Source of the DNA: Rhyzopertha dominica
Taxonomy: Eukaryota; Arthropoda; Insecta; Coleoptera; Bostrichidae
NCBI GenBank assembly: GCA_025024175.1
Contig: QCXZ01000064.1
Coordinates: 7,192,001-7,256,000 of the forward strand
Length of the DNA: 64,000 nucleotides
Direction: 5' to 3'
Both the position numbers and the translations under genes were made by a program. Positions 22,374 through 34,150 of this stretch are shown here, in pieces. Below the pieces are notes generated by a model. That model was not told the origin of the DNA. It worked only from the letters and a program-made list of their open reading frames with translations, and made no database searches. Positions within the stretch are counted from its first letter, which is position 1; every line of letters starts with the position of its first letter.

Positions 22374-25300
22374 AACTGCTGTCTACAACGAACAATCTAA
22401 ATTAAAAACAAAAAAACACCTGCTGCTTTTTGCAGTATGACACCACATTCAACGACAGCAAATGAGACATTAAAAACTGAAATTGGCGGGAAAAGGAAGA
22501 TTAACTTAGGCGTAATAGGTGCAGGTGCAAATGTTTATGGGTGCATTACAACTACCCACTACTGAAGGCAAACTCGTTCAAACCATTATCAGTTTCAATC
22601 TACAGCTGTTTAAATCATAAGTTTATATCGCACTCATGCATTTCTACTCAATTTATGAATGTTTATTACCAATCTCATAACTTTTATCTTTACACACAGA
22701 ACATTCTCCAACCACAATTTACATCATCAGCCAAATAAATAACCACTGTGACTGTGAGTGCAAACACTTCGAACCCTGTTAAAGTTATTAGTGCGCTAAC
22801 GCAGCAGTTTACGTTACGAGGTAACCTCAAGAGATTTCGAAAAATTTGTATCGTGACTCCTGAGTTTCTTTGTTATCATTACAAATACATAATAAAATGA
22901 TAACAATCATTACGAATTGAATTTGCCTGCGTTTTCATAAACATACCTAGTCATAAACAATTTCATCTTACAACTTCCTGTTTTTCGCACATCTCTACAA
23001 CAAAATTGCAACATTGCGTGGGATAAGCAATGTTGCAAAATTATAATTCATGTTATCATATTGACTTCTTGTTATCATTGATTTAATGAAACAGAATCTT
23101 TAATTATGGCATTAATAACAAATGTAGCAATATCCCCTTTATCAAAATAACCACTGTAGACTATTCTTTAGGTTTACAATCATGTATATGAACTATATAT
23201 TTCTGTGGTGCTTAAGCACATGTGACCTACTCATTGGACGTTGGATCTACTGATGCGTGACGACAACTCTAGTACAATGTTGCCATCTTGACGATTTCCA
23301 TACTAAATCTGGTGCTTTTAATTTTATTTTGTTTATAACTTACTGGCACTGGCTGGTATTTTTTTGTAATTTGTGTACCCTTCTTTTCACCGAACACGGT
23401 CGTATTAATCTACTTTCAATGGTAATTACACTTAAAATTAGTTAAAAAAACAACTGCGTTGTGTGTCAAATGAAACTAAAACACAAGTTCAAAAGTGCAT
23501 CGAGTAGCAATTCGTTTAATTGTCGTAAAAATTAATTAGCGAAGGAGCAAAATGTGTTTTACATAACATGCTTTTTAACAAGACCGCATTTAAAGATATT
23601 CGCAAATGTTAAGGGAAAGTTGGACCATATAAGTGGCTAAACGCTAATCTACTTCAATGCAATTAAAGTTTATCAATTAATCAGACTTAAATAAATATTC
23701 AGTTATATAAGCTCGCGAATAACCATGTTGTCATACATGAAATGTATGATTTTAAAGTTATCAAAGCCGCAAATCTTATTATTTTATATACCTATGACTT
23801 CTAATCCTTCTAATCTCTCCAGTATACCTAAGTACGCATTTTGTTAAAGATTTAATTACTGCAATTGCAAGTGTTATTTCGCTGTTGTGGTAAACTCTTT
23901 TTAAGTTGAATTGCTATATGACTCTAGGATTGTGTCTCTTATTTTTCATAACTATTTTTTTAGAATGTATTTTTTATTATTTATTTATTATAGAGAATGC
24001 GAGTAGGCCTTGTACTATATAAAATTTGATTGTGTTTTATTCGTAAATGCTGTTTGTGCTGAATAATTTTCGTATTGCTCAGGCCAATGATTTTGTATTT
24101 TTTGATGACATTTAAATTTTGACTTAAAATTTTATTTTATACGGAGATTTGGCAACGCTGGACAGGAACGCCAGCTGTTGGGTAACAGCATAGATTAATT
24201 AAGAAAGATACCCAATGTAAATGCACCGCATTGCCACAGAACCGTAGTGAATGATCTTCACTCAAGAGGGCGAAAGAATGTCCAAACCGCGCGATATTGT
24301 ATCCCAAATGTTTTGTACTGTATGTCCCTCCCGCCCAGACAGCATGCGAATGGAATGTGGGCGGTAGTCACAATCCCACCACTGCACTTCTACAGCAGCT
24401 GACTGCAACACCCGTAATGCTTAACAAAATAATATTTTATGTAGCGAAGGGTCAATAGTAGAGTGCCCGATAGGACATATTTTGACTTGTGTGGGGGACT
24501 CGGGATTACAAGCTAAAACTTACACAGATGTAAGCTAATATATTGATAATTATAAATCCAGAATTATAAAAATTAGACCGAGCCGAAAGTCAATATCGTT
24601 AAAAATGCAACTAACGGTGCATTGTATTTAATTTGAAACATTTTCTGTACCGAATATTTTTAAATAAATTTTTGACTTGCAAAATACATGCCTCTTACGG
24701 CCGAAAAATAATAAAAGGTCAGTTTTTCGGTTTCAACGCCGTCTACAATTAATTCAAAATTCCCTAATTTTCAGTTTACCTAGCATTATCGCGAAAACTA
24801 AGGCCTAACTCAAAAAAATATATTCAGATTAAAAGTTAGCCGTGTCCTTTTAGGTGCCATTCGTGGCAAATTCATATTTTTTGATTTACCGATAAAGGTA
24901 GTATAAAATTAAATGTAAAAGATTACATTTTTCTGGGAGACGCGACTGCTGCCGTGTTCGCGTGGCCGCATCGTCCATCTCTACTATTTCCGTAGCTCCG
25001 TCCTTCGTCCACTAGTGCAGCTCAGGGAGGGACGCGATAGATCAAAATACAATAATTAGGAAATCTGTCTAATTAATCCTATTTAAGTTTTCTTATTGAC
25101 AAACACGTTCGAAAGTATATTAAAAATCCTCACTAACCTATGAAAGAAAAATTAAACTAATAACTACGCATGTAGTTCATTAAACGTTTTATTATACAAT
25201 TCTGCACGCAAATCATGATAAAATAAATTAATCTTTTTTGAAAATTGCACAATTTTCTTATCGAAATTTGTTCTTGAGCTGTGGTATTCCTGAGTCTTAA

Positions 25301-26010
25301 GACATCTTTATATGAAACGGAATGTCCTCAAGAATGTAATGTTTCAACCAATATTTTAGATCTAAATTCTTGATGTACGAAAATTCCGAGTGTTACGAGT
25401 TTAGGGCATCTTGACAAATGCTCGTTATAGCTACAGGATCTTCAGCAGTCCCCTCATTAAATGCAAGCAAACCAATTATCCCGTACAATACATCTGGTAT
25501 GTGTTTCTTGGAGCCTTTTATATCTATTTACTGTCACTTAAAATACAGATGATATTTTATCCATTTTGCACCTTATAATGGCACATATTTTATTAATAAC
25601 GGCGATTTCTACTTCCGCTACAGTATGGTGTTGCAAATCTGATAATCTGTCTGATTATACTGATATTTTACTATTAATAGAAAATAGTTACCACTATCGC
25701 AAATACTGCTAACTCTTTTACTTTTATGAAGCACATCAATATTGTGTTAAAAATCTTTCTTTATTATCGAGCAGTAATATACTATCTTTTCACTATCTTT
25801 TTTTAAACAGCCAAGAACAAAAGTATACTAATGTCGACCCGCGTCAATATTTTAATCAGAGAATCAAAAAAACTTGTTCTTTGTTAAAGTGTGCATAAAT
25901 TGTATGTAAAATGTATCCACAAATACAACGGATTTGGTTGGTACCTTTAAAAACACTTGTTAAGGTGCTATACCTACGGCTTCTAGTAATTAGCCCGAAT
26001 GATACGACTC
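22374..26010. other. Long intergenic stretch, no gene recognised
   Basis: No conserved protein is seen. GC-richer islands near 24130-24420 and 24930-25040 have no supported frame. A block at 24180-24226 (AACAGCATAGAT, AATTAAGAAAGATACCCA) recurs in inverted orientation at 29905-29955, so it is probably repeat-derived. The first 200 bp serve as the upstream region of thymidylate kinase. Confidence 0.4.
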
Positions 26011-26014
26011 TATA

Positions 26015-28167
26015 CAGGGTGATTTTTTGAAAACTTCACACCTTAAATAACTTTAAATATAGCAAAAATTTAAAAATTTGCAAAAACAGGTAAACTTTTG
26101 TTTGCAGGGGGACAACTTTTGAGATAAGTTTTTAATGGATAGCGCTTACTCTCTGAGCAGGGTAGACACCTCTTTAAAAATTTTAAATGGAACTATCCAT
26201 CTTGTGATACATCATTTGAAAGCTTATTTCACAAAGAGTCTGGCCATGTAATTAGTTTTACCACGTTTAACTTATTGACGGGGTAATAGATTAATAGTGC
26301 CTACGAAACAGGTTGCTTATTAAATTGAATATTTTGGACTCTTTTCAACAAAATGTATTTTATTTTAGAGCGGAAATAAAATTTGTCCTTACGAGAACCC
26401 AAAATTTAAACAAACAACATGTAAAAAATATGACACTTAAAAAAAATTCCCAGAATACTGAAAATTTTCTTTTAACATTATTATTAACATTAAAGTATTT
26501 ATCATGTAATTTTTTAGAAAGTCCATGTCCACGAAAAAGAAAAATTATTTATTTGTAACTCCAAAAACAGTGTGAACAAAACCATAGAAATTCAAACCTT
26601 ACAATAGATTCTCAAAATGTGCACCACCTCTTTCCATACAATAATACATACGGTTCTCGAACTCCTGCTGCACTTTTCGGAAAGTTTCAGGTGGAATCCT
26701 CCTGCACTCGTTAATAATTCTTTCTCGCAGATCGTCCAGGCTAGTAGGTTGTGTTTTGTAAACCACAGATTTTAAATGACCCCATAAAAAGAAATCTAAA
26801 GCAGTCAAATCGGGTGATCGTGGCGGCCATTCAATTGTTCCACGCCTACCAATCCAGTGAAGAGGAAATCTATGATTTAACCAATTTCGCACATTAATGG
26901 CGTAATGCGGTGGGGCTCCATCATGTTGGTAAAGCAATTCGTTGCCAAGTATTCCAGCCCAGACGTTCAGCTTCTGAGGAACTTGTGTATGACCTTCTCG
27001 AAAAATATAAGGATATTCGTCACTCCAGTACCTGACGTTATGTTTATTTACAGAGCCGTTCAAAAAAATGTGCATTCATCACTGAAGCAGATATTTTTTA
27101 TTAGATGAGGATTTACTATAATCTTTTCTGTCATAATTTCGCAAAATTGCAGTCTTCTATCGAAGTCATCTTCGCCGAGTTCCTGGAGAGTTTTCATCTT
27201 ATAGGGATGGAATTTGTGCAGTTTTGTAACTTTCCTTACAGATGAATAAGAAAGTCCAGTGGCTGTAGAAATGTTACGCAAAGTGCTAGTTGGATCCATT
27301 GCAAAATGACTAAGTACTTCAAGTTGGGCCATTTCATCAACGACTCTATTCCCTGCCCTTTTTTGTTTACTACAGATCCAGTGTCTTGAAATTTCTGCAC
27401 GAGATCGAGAATGTACCTAGCGTCAACATTTTTATCGGGGTGCCGTTCGTTAAACACCCTTGCTGACGCACGAGCACAGCTATGCTTAGCACCGTAAATA
27501 AAATTTATTTCTACCCTTTCGGCAGTTGAATAAACCATTATCACTTGGACTGTCACTTTAAAATTTCACGCGATTTATAAAAAGGAATGTGAACAAAAAG
27601 ATGGTCGTGCCAAAGAAGTAGCCAAAAAGTTGAAACAAAAAATTGGAAACACAAAGTAGATAATTATTTAGCCAATTCAGTATAAACTGTCGAGTTGCAA
27701 TATCAAGCAATGTCGAAAGAAAATTTTAAGTATTTTTGGAATTTTGCTTAGGTGTAACAATTATTTTTTAACAAGTTTTTTTAGGCTTAAGTAAGGACAA
27801 TTTTTATTGTAACTGCAGGACAATAAATTTTGTTAAAAAAAAGTCCAAAATATTCCATTTTATAAGCCACTTGCTACAATGCACTTTTTGACCCACTACC
27901 CCGTCAATGGATAAAAAATAGTAAAACTAATTACATGGCAAGACTCCTTGTGCAATAAGCTTTTAAATGATGTATCGTAAGATGGGTTGTTCCATTTAAA
28001 ATTTTTGAAGGGGTATTTACCCCGCTAAGAGGGTAAGCGCTATCCATTAAAAACTTATCTCAAAAGTTGTCCCCCTGCAAACAAAAGTTTACCTGTTTTT
28101 GCAAAATTTTAAATATTTCCTCTATTTAAAGTTATTTAAGGTGTGAAGTTTTCAAAAAATCACCCTG
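26015..28167 (-). mobile_element. Tc1/mariner-superfamily transposon with TIRs of about 275 bp
   Basis: Ends CAGGGTGATTTTTTGAAAAC and its exact complement are flanked on both sides by TATA (26011-26014 and 28168-28171), which fits a TA or TATA target duplication. The inverted arms extend over about 26015-26286 and 27893-28167, with long identical blocks such as CAAAAGTTGTCCCCCTGCAA. The transposase relic is on the minus strand. Confidence 0.88.
26599..27538 (-). pseudogene. DDE transposase of the 26015-28167 element, frameshifted and internally deleted
   Basis: The N-terminal DUF4817-like part starts MVYSTAERVEINFIYGAKHS and includes ASARVFNERHPDKNVDARYI. A frame change near 27340 leads to MAQLEVLSHFAMDPTSTLRN, helix-turn-helix TATGLSYSSVRKV, and the first Asp in ICFSDECTFF. 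After another small frame change at about 27060-27075 come NVWAGILGNELL, YQHDGAPPHYA (second Asp) and WPPRSPDLTALDFFLWGHLK (third Asp). Relatives carry about 45 residues between GILG..L and the QDGAPPH block; these are missing here. The C-terminus reaches a normal end. It is not functional as it stands. Confidence 0.8.
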
Positions 28168-28171
28168 TATA

Positions 28172-28486
28172 GTAGCTTGCCTAATAGTAGACCTTGCCAG
28201 GTATAACAAGCTTTCCAGAAATGATTTTCCATTGCAGTTTGTTGCTAAAAGCTACGACTGCCTTCAAATAATTCCTCATCGAAAAAGGAAAACAACTGTC
28301 TTAGTCGTGAATAAAGCGCGCTGTGCAGAGGGTTGTGGGGGGTAAATTTCCAAAATAAGTAAAAATTTTTGTTTGTTTTTTTTTAATATCTTTGGCACCT
28401 CACCTTTATTATATTAAGATACTACGCTTAAATGGCAAATATATTTTTTTTAAATTTCTAATAACGCCGTCACTGAGCTTTCTTAT
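28172..28486. other. Spacer between two transposons, no gene recognised
   Basis: About 315 bp of AT-rich sequence between the two inverted-repeat elements. Nothing recognisable. Confidence 0.4.
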
Positions 28487-29413
28487 AGAGCGCCTTAATG
28501 AATTTCGTTCGCTTTAAACACTACCTAATTCGCCAGACGTTTAGCTTCAGCACAAAAACGCGTTGGTTTATTGGTGTGTGCAAATTCGCAATATAATACA
28601 TAGTTTGTGGCATAATATTTTTGTGTAGCAATGTCGAATTTCACAGCGGCGTCCGTGGACATGCGAGTATGGTTCAAAATAGCCCAAAAGGTACGCGATA
28701 CTCGACTTTATGCACACAGAATTGACATTTAATTGCAAATAGTTTCTGTGATTATTCGTTCCCTCTGGCAGTTATTGTCGTTTTGCTAATGTATATTTAT
28801 GTAGGTATTGAGGTATCTAAATCTCTTAAGCTGTAAACTCTGTTTTTATATATATATTGAAAATTAAAGCATGTTTGTTGCATGAATTACAGATCTATTT
28901 ATAACAATACACAATAAAAGTGACAGTAGTTCGGATAGTGAGCTAGTGTCAAAAATGAAATTCATTTCAATTTAAAAATGTGCAGCGGCAGAAACAGTTT
29001 TTATTTTAATCAGCGCTTGGAATTTCAGGATTTTGGTACAAAATAAACTTTGCTTATTATGACAAACGCGCTGATTATAATGACGCCTCTAAAATGAACT
29101 ATGTCCGACTTTATGCGTTTGCTGTGGCAGAAGGTCGTATATCGCGCAGCTGTACAGTTATTCTTGACCTTACTCGCATTCCTACTCTTGCCGGTTGCCG
29201 CTGTGAAGTTCGGCATTGCCAGACAAAAAAATTCTTATTCGACAAATGACGCGATTCTTTTCAAATTTTTATGCACCAAAGTAGCTGCCATCTTAAACTT
29301 TTATTTCACTTATTTTTTCGATAAACCAACGCGTTTTCGAGCTAGGAGAAAGTAAACGTTTTAGGAGTAAGGTAGTGTTCAAAACGGACGAAATTCATTA
29401 AGGCGCTGTACCT
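28487..29413. mobile_element. Non-autonomous DNA element with long inverted arms
   Basis: The left arm begins AGCGCCTTAATGAATTTCGT and the right arm ends with the complement ACGAAATTCATTAAGGCGCT. Matching continues inward through AAAACGCGTTGGTTTAT and through TTCACAGCGGC at 28640 and 29200, so the diverged arms reach about 200-260 bp. The middle has no transposase; the plus-strand frame 29101-29355 lies largely within the right arm and has no family. Confidence 0.7.
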
Positions 29414-30486
29414 ATATACGATAACATTATTAGTTGCATGGTTACTGAAAGGTGTGCTGTTTTTGGCCGCACTGTATAAACATATTATTATGAACGAAAA
29501 GTAACAACACCGGCAAGTGTTGAAATGGTGCTTAATTATTACCAAAAGTTGCAAAATTTCAAAAAGTGCTAGAATCAGTATTTGTGCTGAAACTGGCAAC
29601 ATGGGGCAGTCGGCACCCACTTGGGCCATGGTAATACCACACCACGCCCCAATCTAGCGCAGCACATTTTTAACTACCCATCTCTCTCTGACTCACATCA
29701 AGTAGATCTGTTGTACGTATGTCAGTGTTAGCTTGTAACGACAAAGTGCGCTACTTATGGAGAGGGTAATTTTCGTTTCTTATTCCTTTCCACTCACGGA
29801 CAAATTAGAAGAGCAAGAACTAGTTACCGACGTGATGAATATTTTAAGTGAAGTTAAGAACCAACTACTGTGGCCCTCTACAATCAAGATCTAAAAGCTA
29901 ACAAATTATCGTGTACATTGGTTGGGTATCTTTCTTAATTTATCTATGGTAACAGCCAACGCAAGAGTGTACGGACATGCACAAAACGGAGCGCAAAGGA
30001 TGGAAATCGAAAATAAAGGGGGAAAGCGATACGTGACACTGACATTGACCTAATTACTGCCCCTCTCACGAAAGTTATCGGGCATTTGTAAGTTCTGCTA
30101 GGTCTTCCACCAACCAGGCAGTTGCATCGTAGTCGGCTTGCAATACAGTGGTGTCGTTTGTGTTGTCTAGTCGCACCATAAGGTAGGTAAAATGAGACGC
30201 TGTATTAATTTGTGGTATGTTTTTAGGCTCTCTAGACGTTGTAGTCAACGTGTTGTAAAACGAATTTATATATATTTATTTTTTTATATTTTTATTTTTA
30301 CATGTAGGAAGTGTGACGACGTGCAGGTATTACGTCTCTATTGTGCGCAATTACTTTTGTTTTGTTAACAACTGCATCTGCTATTTAAATGTTATTTATA
30401 ATACTTTAATTTTAATTTTAATAATAATGATTTATTATAAATTGAAACAGTTATAGAGTGATTTGAAGATAATTCCTTTGTTACAG
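29414..30486 (+). promoter_or_regulatory. Upstream region and probable non-coding first exon of CAD
   Basis: The coding exon of CAD begins after an acceptor at 30486 (TTGTTACAG), only six bases before the ATG, so an upstream non-coding exon is required. A good donor, ATAAG then GTAGGTAA at 30182/30183, fits the end of such an exon, giving an intron of about 300 bp. The interval before it is moderately GC-rich but I cannot place the start site. The block 29905-29955 is an inverted copy of 24180-24226. Confidence 0.45.
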
Positions 30487-30492
30487 AAAACA

Positions 30493-32459
30493 ATGACTGC
30501 TAAAGGCTTTAAAGTAACAGACGCAGAGCGTAAAGTGCGTGTTGGTATAGCTGCAAGGCATTTTGATGACTTGAAAAGGAAAACAGTAGAAAAGTTTAAA
30601 CTAAATGTAACTCCTAATCAATTAACGTTTCAAACTCCTGACGGTACTAGAGTGGATAGTGAAGAATATTTTCAAACTCTAGAAGCTCAAACTTTACTAA
30701 TTTGGACTAAAGAAGGTGAGAGAGCTCTTACCGATGCTGAAATTTTGTACAAAACAATACGAGAAGTAAATGAAGAGTACTTAACGGCCGGTGAAAAGGT
30801 ACAGGAATTCTTTACAGAAAAGATGAAAAATAAGGTTTTTAAATTAGCCGAAGTTTTAAAGGGCATCGATGGGGATAAATCTAAAATTAGTACCAAGGTG
30901 GAGCACCCCGAATGGTTTGAAGGTAAGACATTTTAAATTTATAACATTGTTAAGGTTGCCAGGTTAACTTCACAGTTAACACTAAAATAGGGTAGCCTAA
31001 GCCTATCTGAAAATATATGACACTAAATTTACTGATTTTTATTACATATAAACAGATCAGAGGTTATTAATGATTTTCATTAAAAAAAAAACAAAAAGAA
31101 CAAATTTTATTTTTAAAATATTGAATACAAAGTGTTCTACATTAGTTGGTATTTCATCCTTTTTTTGGCTGTGGTATTTATTAGTCAGCAAATCAATGTT
31201 AGTAAAAATGTAATTGTAAAATTCATGACATGTACAAACGTAATTTGACCAGGACCATCAAAAAAGTTGTTTATTTAGTTTTCTCAATTTTGGCAGGTGC
31301 TAAGTGTGCATAAGTTTGGTTCTTTTTCATGAAACAATTTCTGTTTACTTCCACCAGTGGCGTCCCCACTAGCATGTTGTACCATAGTTTTTGTCAAAAA
31401 ATGATAGCCCTACTGGTTTTTTCAATATTCATTTTTTTCGAGAGTCATGAATTTTTTAACAAAAAAAACTTCACTTTTCTTAGCTCGACTAACGGTTTAG
31501 GAATAAAAATGTAAAACATTAACCCATAGCTACATACAAGAAATACATATGTCCCCTTGTTGAATCGACTATAATCTTTCAAACATTTTCCGCAAAATGT
31601 AAAAAAGTTCCTAGTTATATAGATAGACTAAATAAACTAAATCCTTAATGGAAGTAAGGAATGTTGTATCTGTTTCAGTGTATATATCCGTTTCATTGTT
31701 GATTCTTCAAAATATAATTTTAAATATATGTTCAGTATACATATCAGTTCTTGTGTGTTTCCGCCCTCTAGTTATGAGACTGTGTTAAGATATAGGAGAC
31801 CTGGCAACCCTAAAAATATGCACATTGAGACATGCAAACAGTCGAGATCCCTCAAAATGCATTTTGGTCATGCAGGACTTGACACCCGCGCAAAAACAAA
31901 AGAAGACTATATGTTTAGGAGAGCACAAGACAGAATCAGAACGTATTTCTACAAAACAAAAGAGGATCTGTTAAAAACAAATAACATGCCAATAAACAAA
32001 GTACATATTTTGTTAAACGATTTGAGCGCGAGACTGAAAAATGTTAAACACTTCGGGTGTTATTTCGACAGGAGTGCCGCAGCTGGGGACAAGGAACTGA
32101 AAAGCCTGTGCGATGATAGGGGTGTGTTTATGTGTCAGGGTCGTTGGGACAGGGAGCGCTGCTTGTACACCCCTACGCATCAGATTAATCCTTACACTAG
32201 TCGCGAGGAGAGGATTATCTTCCAGACTTGGAATTTGGACCATACGGTGGAGAGGGCCAGGGCAGTAATACCTGCCATCTTCGAAGCTCTAAAGCAGGAA
32301 AATTTAGTGGTTAAAGAAAACGATGATACATTAGATATCGATGTCAAAAGTATTTTTAACGATCTCTTTACTGTTAATAACTTAAAGTTTGTACATATTG
32401 TTTGTCATGATAAAGGGGCTCATTTTTCGAAAAAAGCAGGGCCATATTATTTATTATAA
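30493..32459 (+). CDS. Drep4: Caspase-activated DNase, CAD / DFF40 (fly Drep4 type)
   Basis: Two coding exons, 30493-30922 and 31876-32459, joined in phase 1 to 337 residues, close to human DFFB (338). This nuclease cuts linker DNA during apoptosis once its inhibitor (DFF45/ICAD, Drep1 in flies) is cleaved by caspase. The N-terminal CIDE-N domain (about residues 1-80) starts MTAKGFKVTDAERKVRVGIA. The junction gives WFEGLDTR, as expected for the family. The nuclease domain has DRIRTYFYK, LKNVKHFGCYFDR, CQGRWDRERC and the zinc/catalytic motifs NLDH (His266) and VHIVCHDKGAH (His317, His321, His326). The His spacing of 4 and 5 residues matches the catalytic set of mouse CAD. There is no basic C-terminal tail as in mammals. 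The start follows an acceptor, so the first exon is non-coding. No inhibitor gene is in this window. Confidence 0.95.
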
Positions 32460-33959
32460 ATTGTGCATGGATCGACAAAGAGGGTATTCAAATTTACATG
32501 GTTTAATTCTGTTAGTTACATGTACCCTGATTTAGGCTGTGATGTTTGTTCGTCTATAAGTATTTTTATAATGTGATGCCTGAAATGTCAAGTTGATAAT
32601 CAAGTAATAATTATCTAATTTGATTAGACCTCAGATTACAGTTCATTCATATTAGAGTGAAAATGACTGAACAGGAAAGGTTGAACATCAATGTGTCTGC
32701 AGTGTGGAGAGAAGACTTCTTAAAATAAAAAGTTAACCTCANACATACTTGCAAACCTTGCAGTCTTTCTGCGAAACATTTGGTCTAACAGAAAATTCGA
32801 TACTTAAAAAAATATTTTGCAAGCATATTTTAATTAAGAGATACTTATAACGAAGGTTTTTTGTGCTCAAACATATTTAAATACATAGGAAATAATTGCT
32901 AATTATTTGGTATCATGTTGCCATAAAATTAATAATAAAGATGGTTTGGTAGAATTTTTTTAAGCAGATATCTTGAAAATGGACCAGAAATCGATAGAGT
33001 GCCATAGATAGTCCAGAAAAAATTTGTAATCTACTGAAGGTAGTAAAAAACTATTTTTGAATCCAACATTGAATAAAAGAACTGTTTCCAACCAACTTTA
33101 GCAGGAGAAATTATTTAATTCATCCTCAGTCTAATTATGAACAAAGTTTCAATTACTTAAACAGAAATCTTTTCACCATTGCCATGAGAGTATAAAATAA
33201 AGTTTTGTACTATATGTCGGTGTTTAATATGTAGTAGAACCCGCTGGACAAATAGGCTTAGTTTCTCCAACCTAGGTTTTCATGGACACCTGAAACCTTG
33301 GCCAAATTTTTTGCTTTTTGTCTGGTATTATGTTTATGCGTTAGAGGCTTCAAAGTTTTCTGTCTTTTCTTAACATGAGAGGATAAGTAGGGTCTGGTTT
33401 TTTTAATTTGGTGAGAAAACTATATCATTCACTTTGTTAAAATAAGCGTAATGCACAGCACAGTTTTGATCAGTAATATGTGTATGTATGTTAGGGGTAG
33501 ATTTTCATATCAATAATAAATATGATTCTTACTTTACTATTATAGACACTATATGTATATAGGTAGAGCGTTTACAGGCCCATAGTTTGGCAATTTGTCA
33601 CCATTGTTTTCTATTTCTAGGCCTTGAGTTTCCAGTTTTCTATGCATTTTTTGCCTTTTAACTCTGCACTTAACTACTTTTCCTTGCCCCATTTCTTAAA
33701 GTCACCATTGTTCTGTATACCTGTATTTTCACTTTCCGTGAAACTGAAACACTACCGTCTCTTGTTATTAAGACTGGGATCCTGGAGAGAGAAAAATATA
33801 TATTCGAGCTAGAAAGAGAACAACCTATTTTTACAAAACAGCACCACCTAAAAACTACTGAATATTTGCGGATAAATGAATGCTTATCTGAAAGATAAAA
33901 GAATTAGCCAGAGCCTAAGGCATTTCTCAAATAAATATACTCAATATTTTTTGCTAAAA

Positions 33960-34150
33960 TAATTGCCAATTGCGAGGTCTACCTTTCAGATTATTTTTAT
34001 TATTACAATTTTAGGAATTGTAGTTATTACACCACCGAGTTTGCACATAAAAAATAGCTTACATGAAAATGTCAATCACAAGCTTTTGAATAAGACCATT
34101 TTCAAAAATATTGGTGTAGTAATTGTGGAGTGGTCCTGTTTTGTAAAATA
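33960..34150 (+). repeat. Dispersed repeat, direct copy at 54030-54190
   Basis: Shares CAGATTATTTT, AGTTATT.C.CCAC..AGTTTGC, TAGCTTACA, GAAAATGTC and CTTTTGAATAAGAC in the same order with 54030-54190. No terminal repeats or coding sequence were found, so the family is unknown. Confidence 0.55.

Noticed and set aside
29101..29355. 84-codon frame with a hydrophobic stretch, possible membrane protein
   Set aside because: It lies mostly within an inverted arm of a non-coding element and has no family.
31728..31875. Coding sequence upstream of CAD exon 2 (MFSIHISSC...)
   Set aside because: It is open by chance in the intron; the family junction and phase require the acceptor at 31874-31875.
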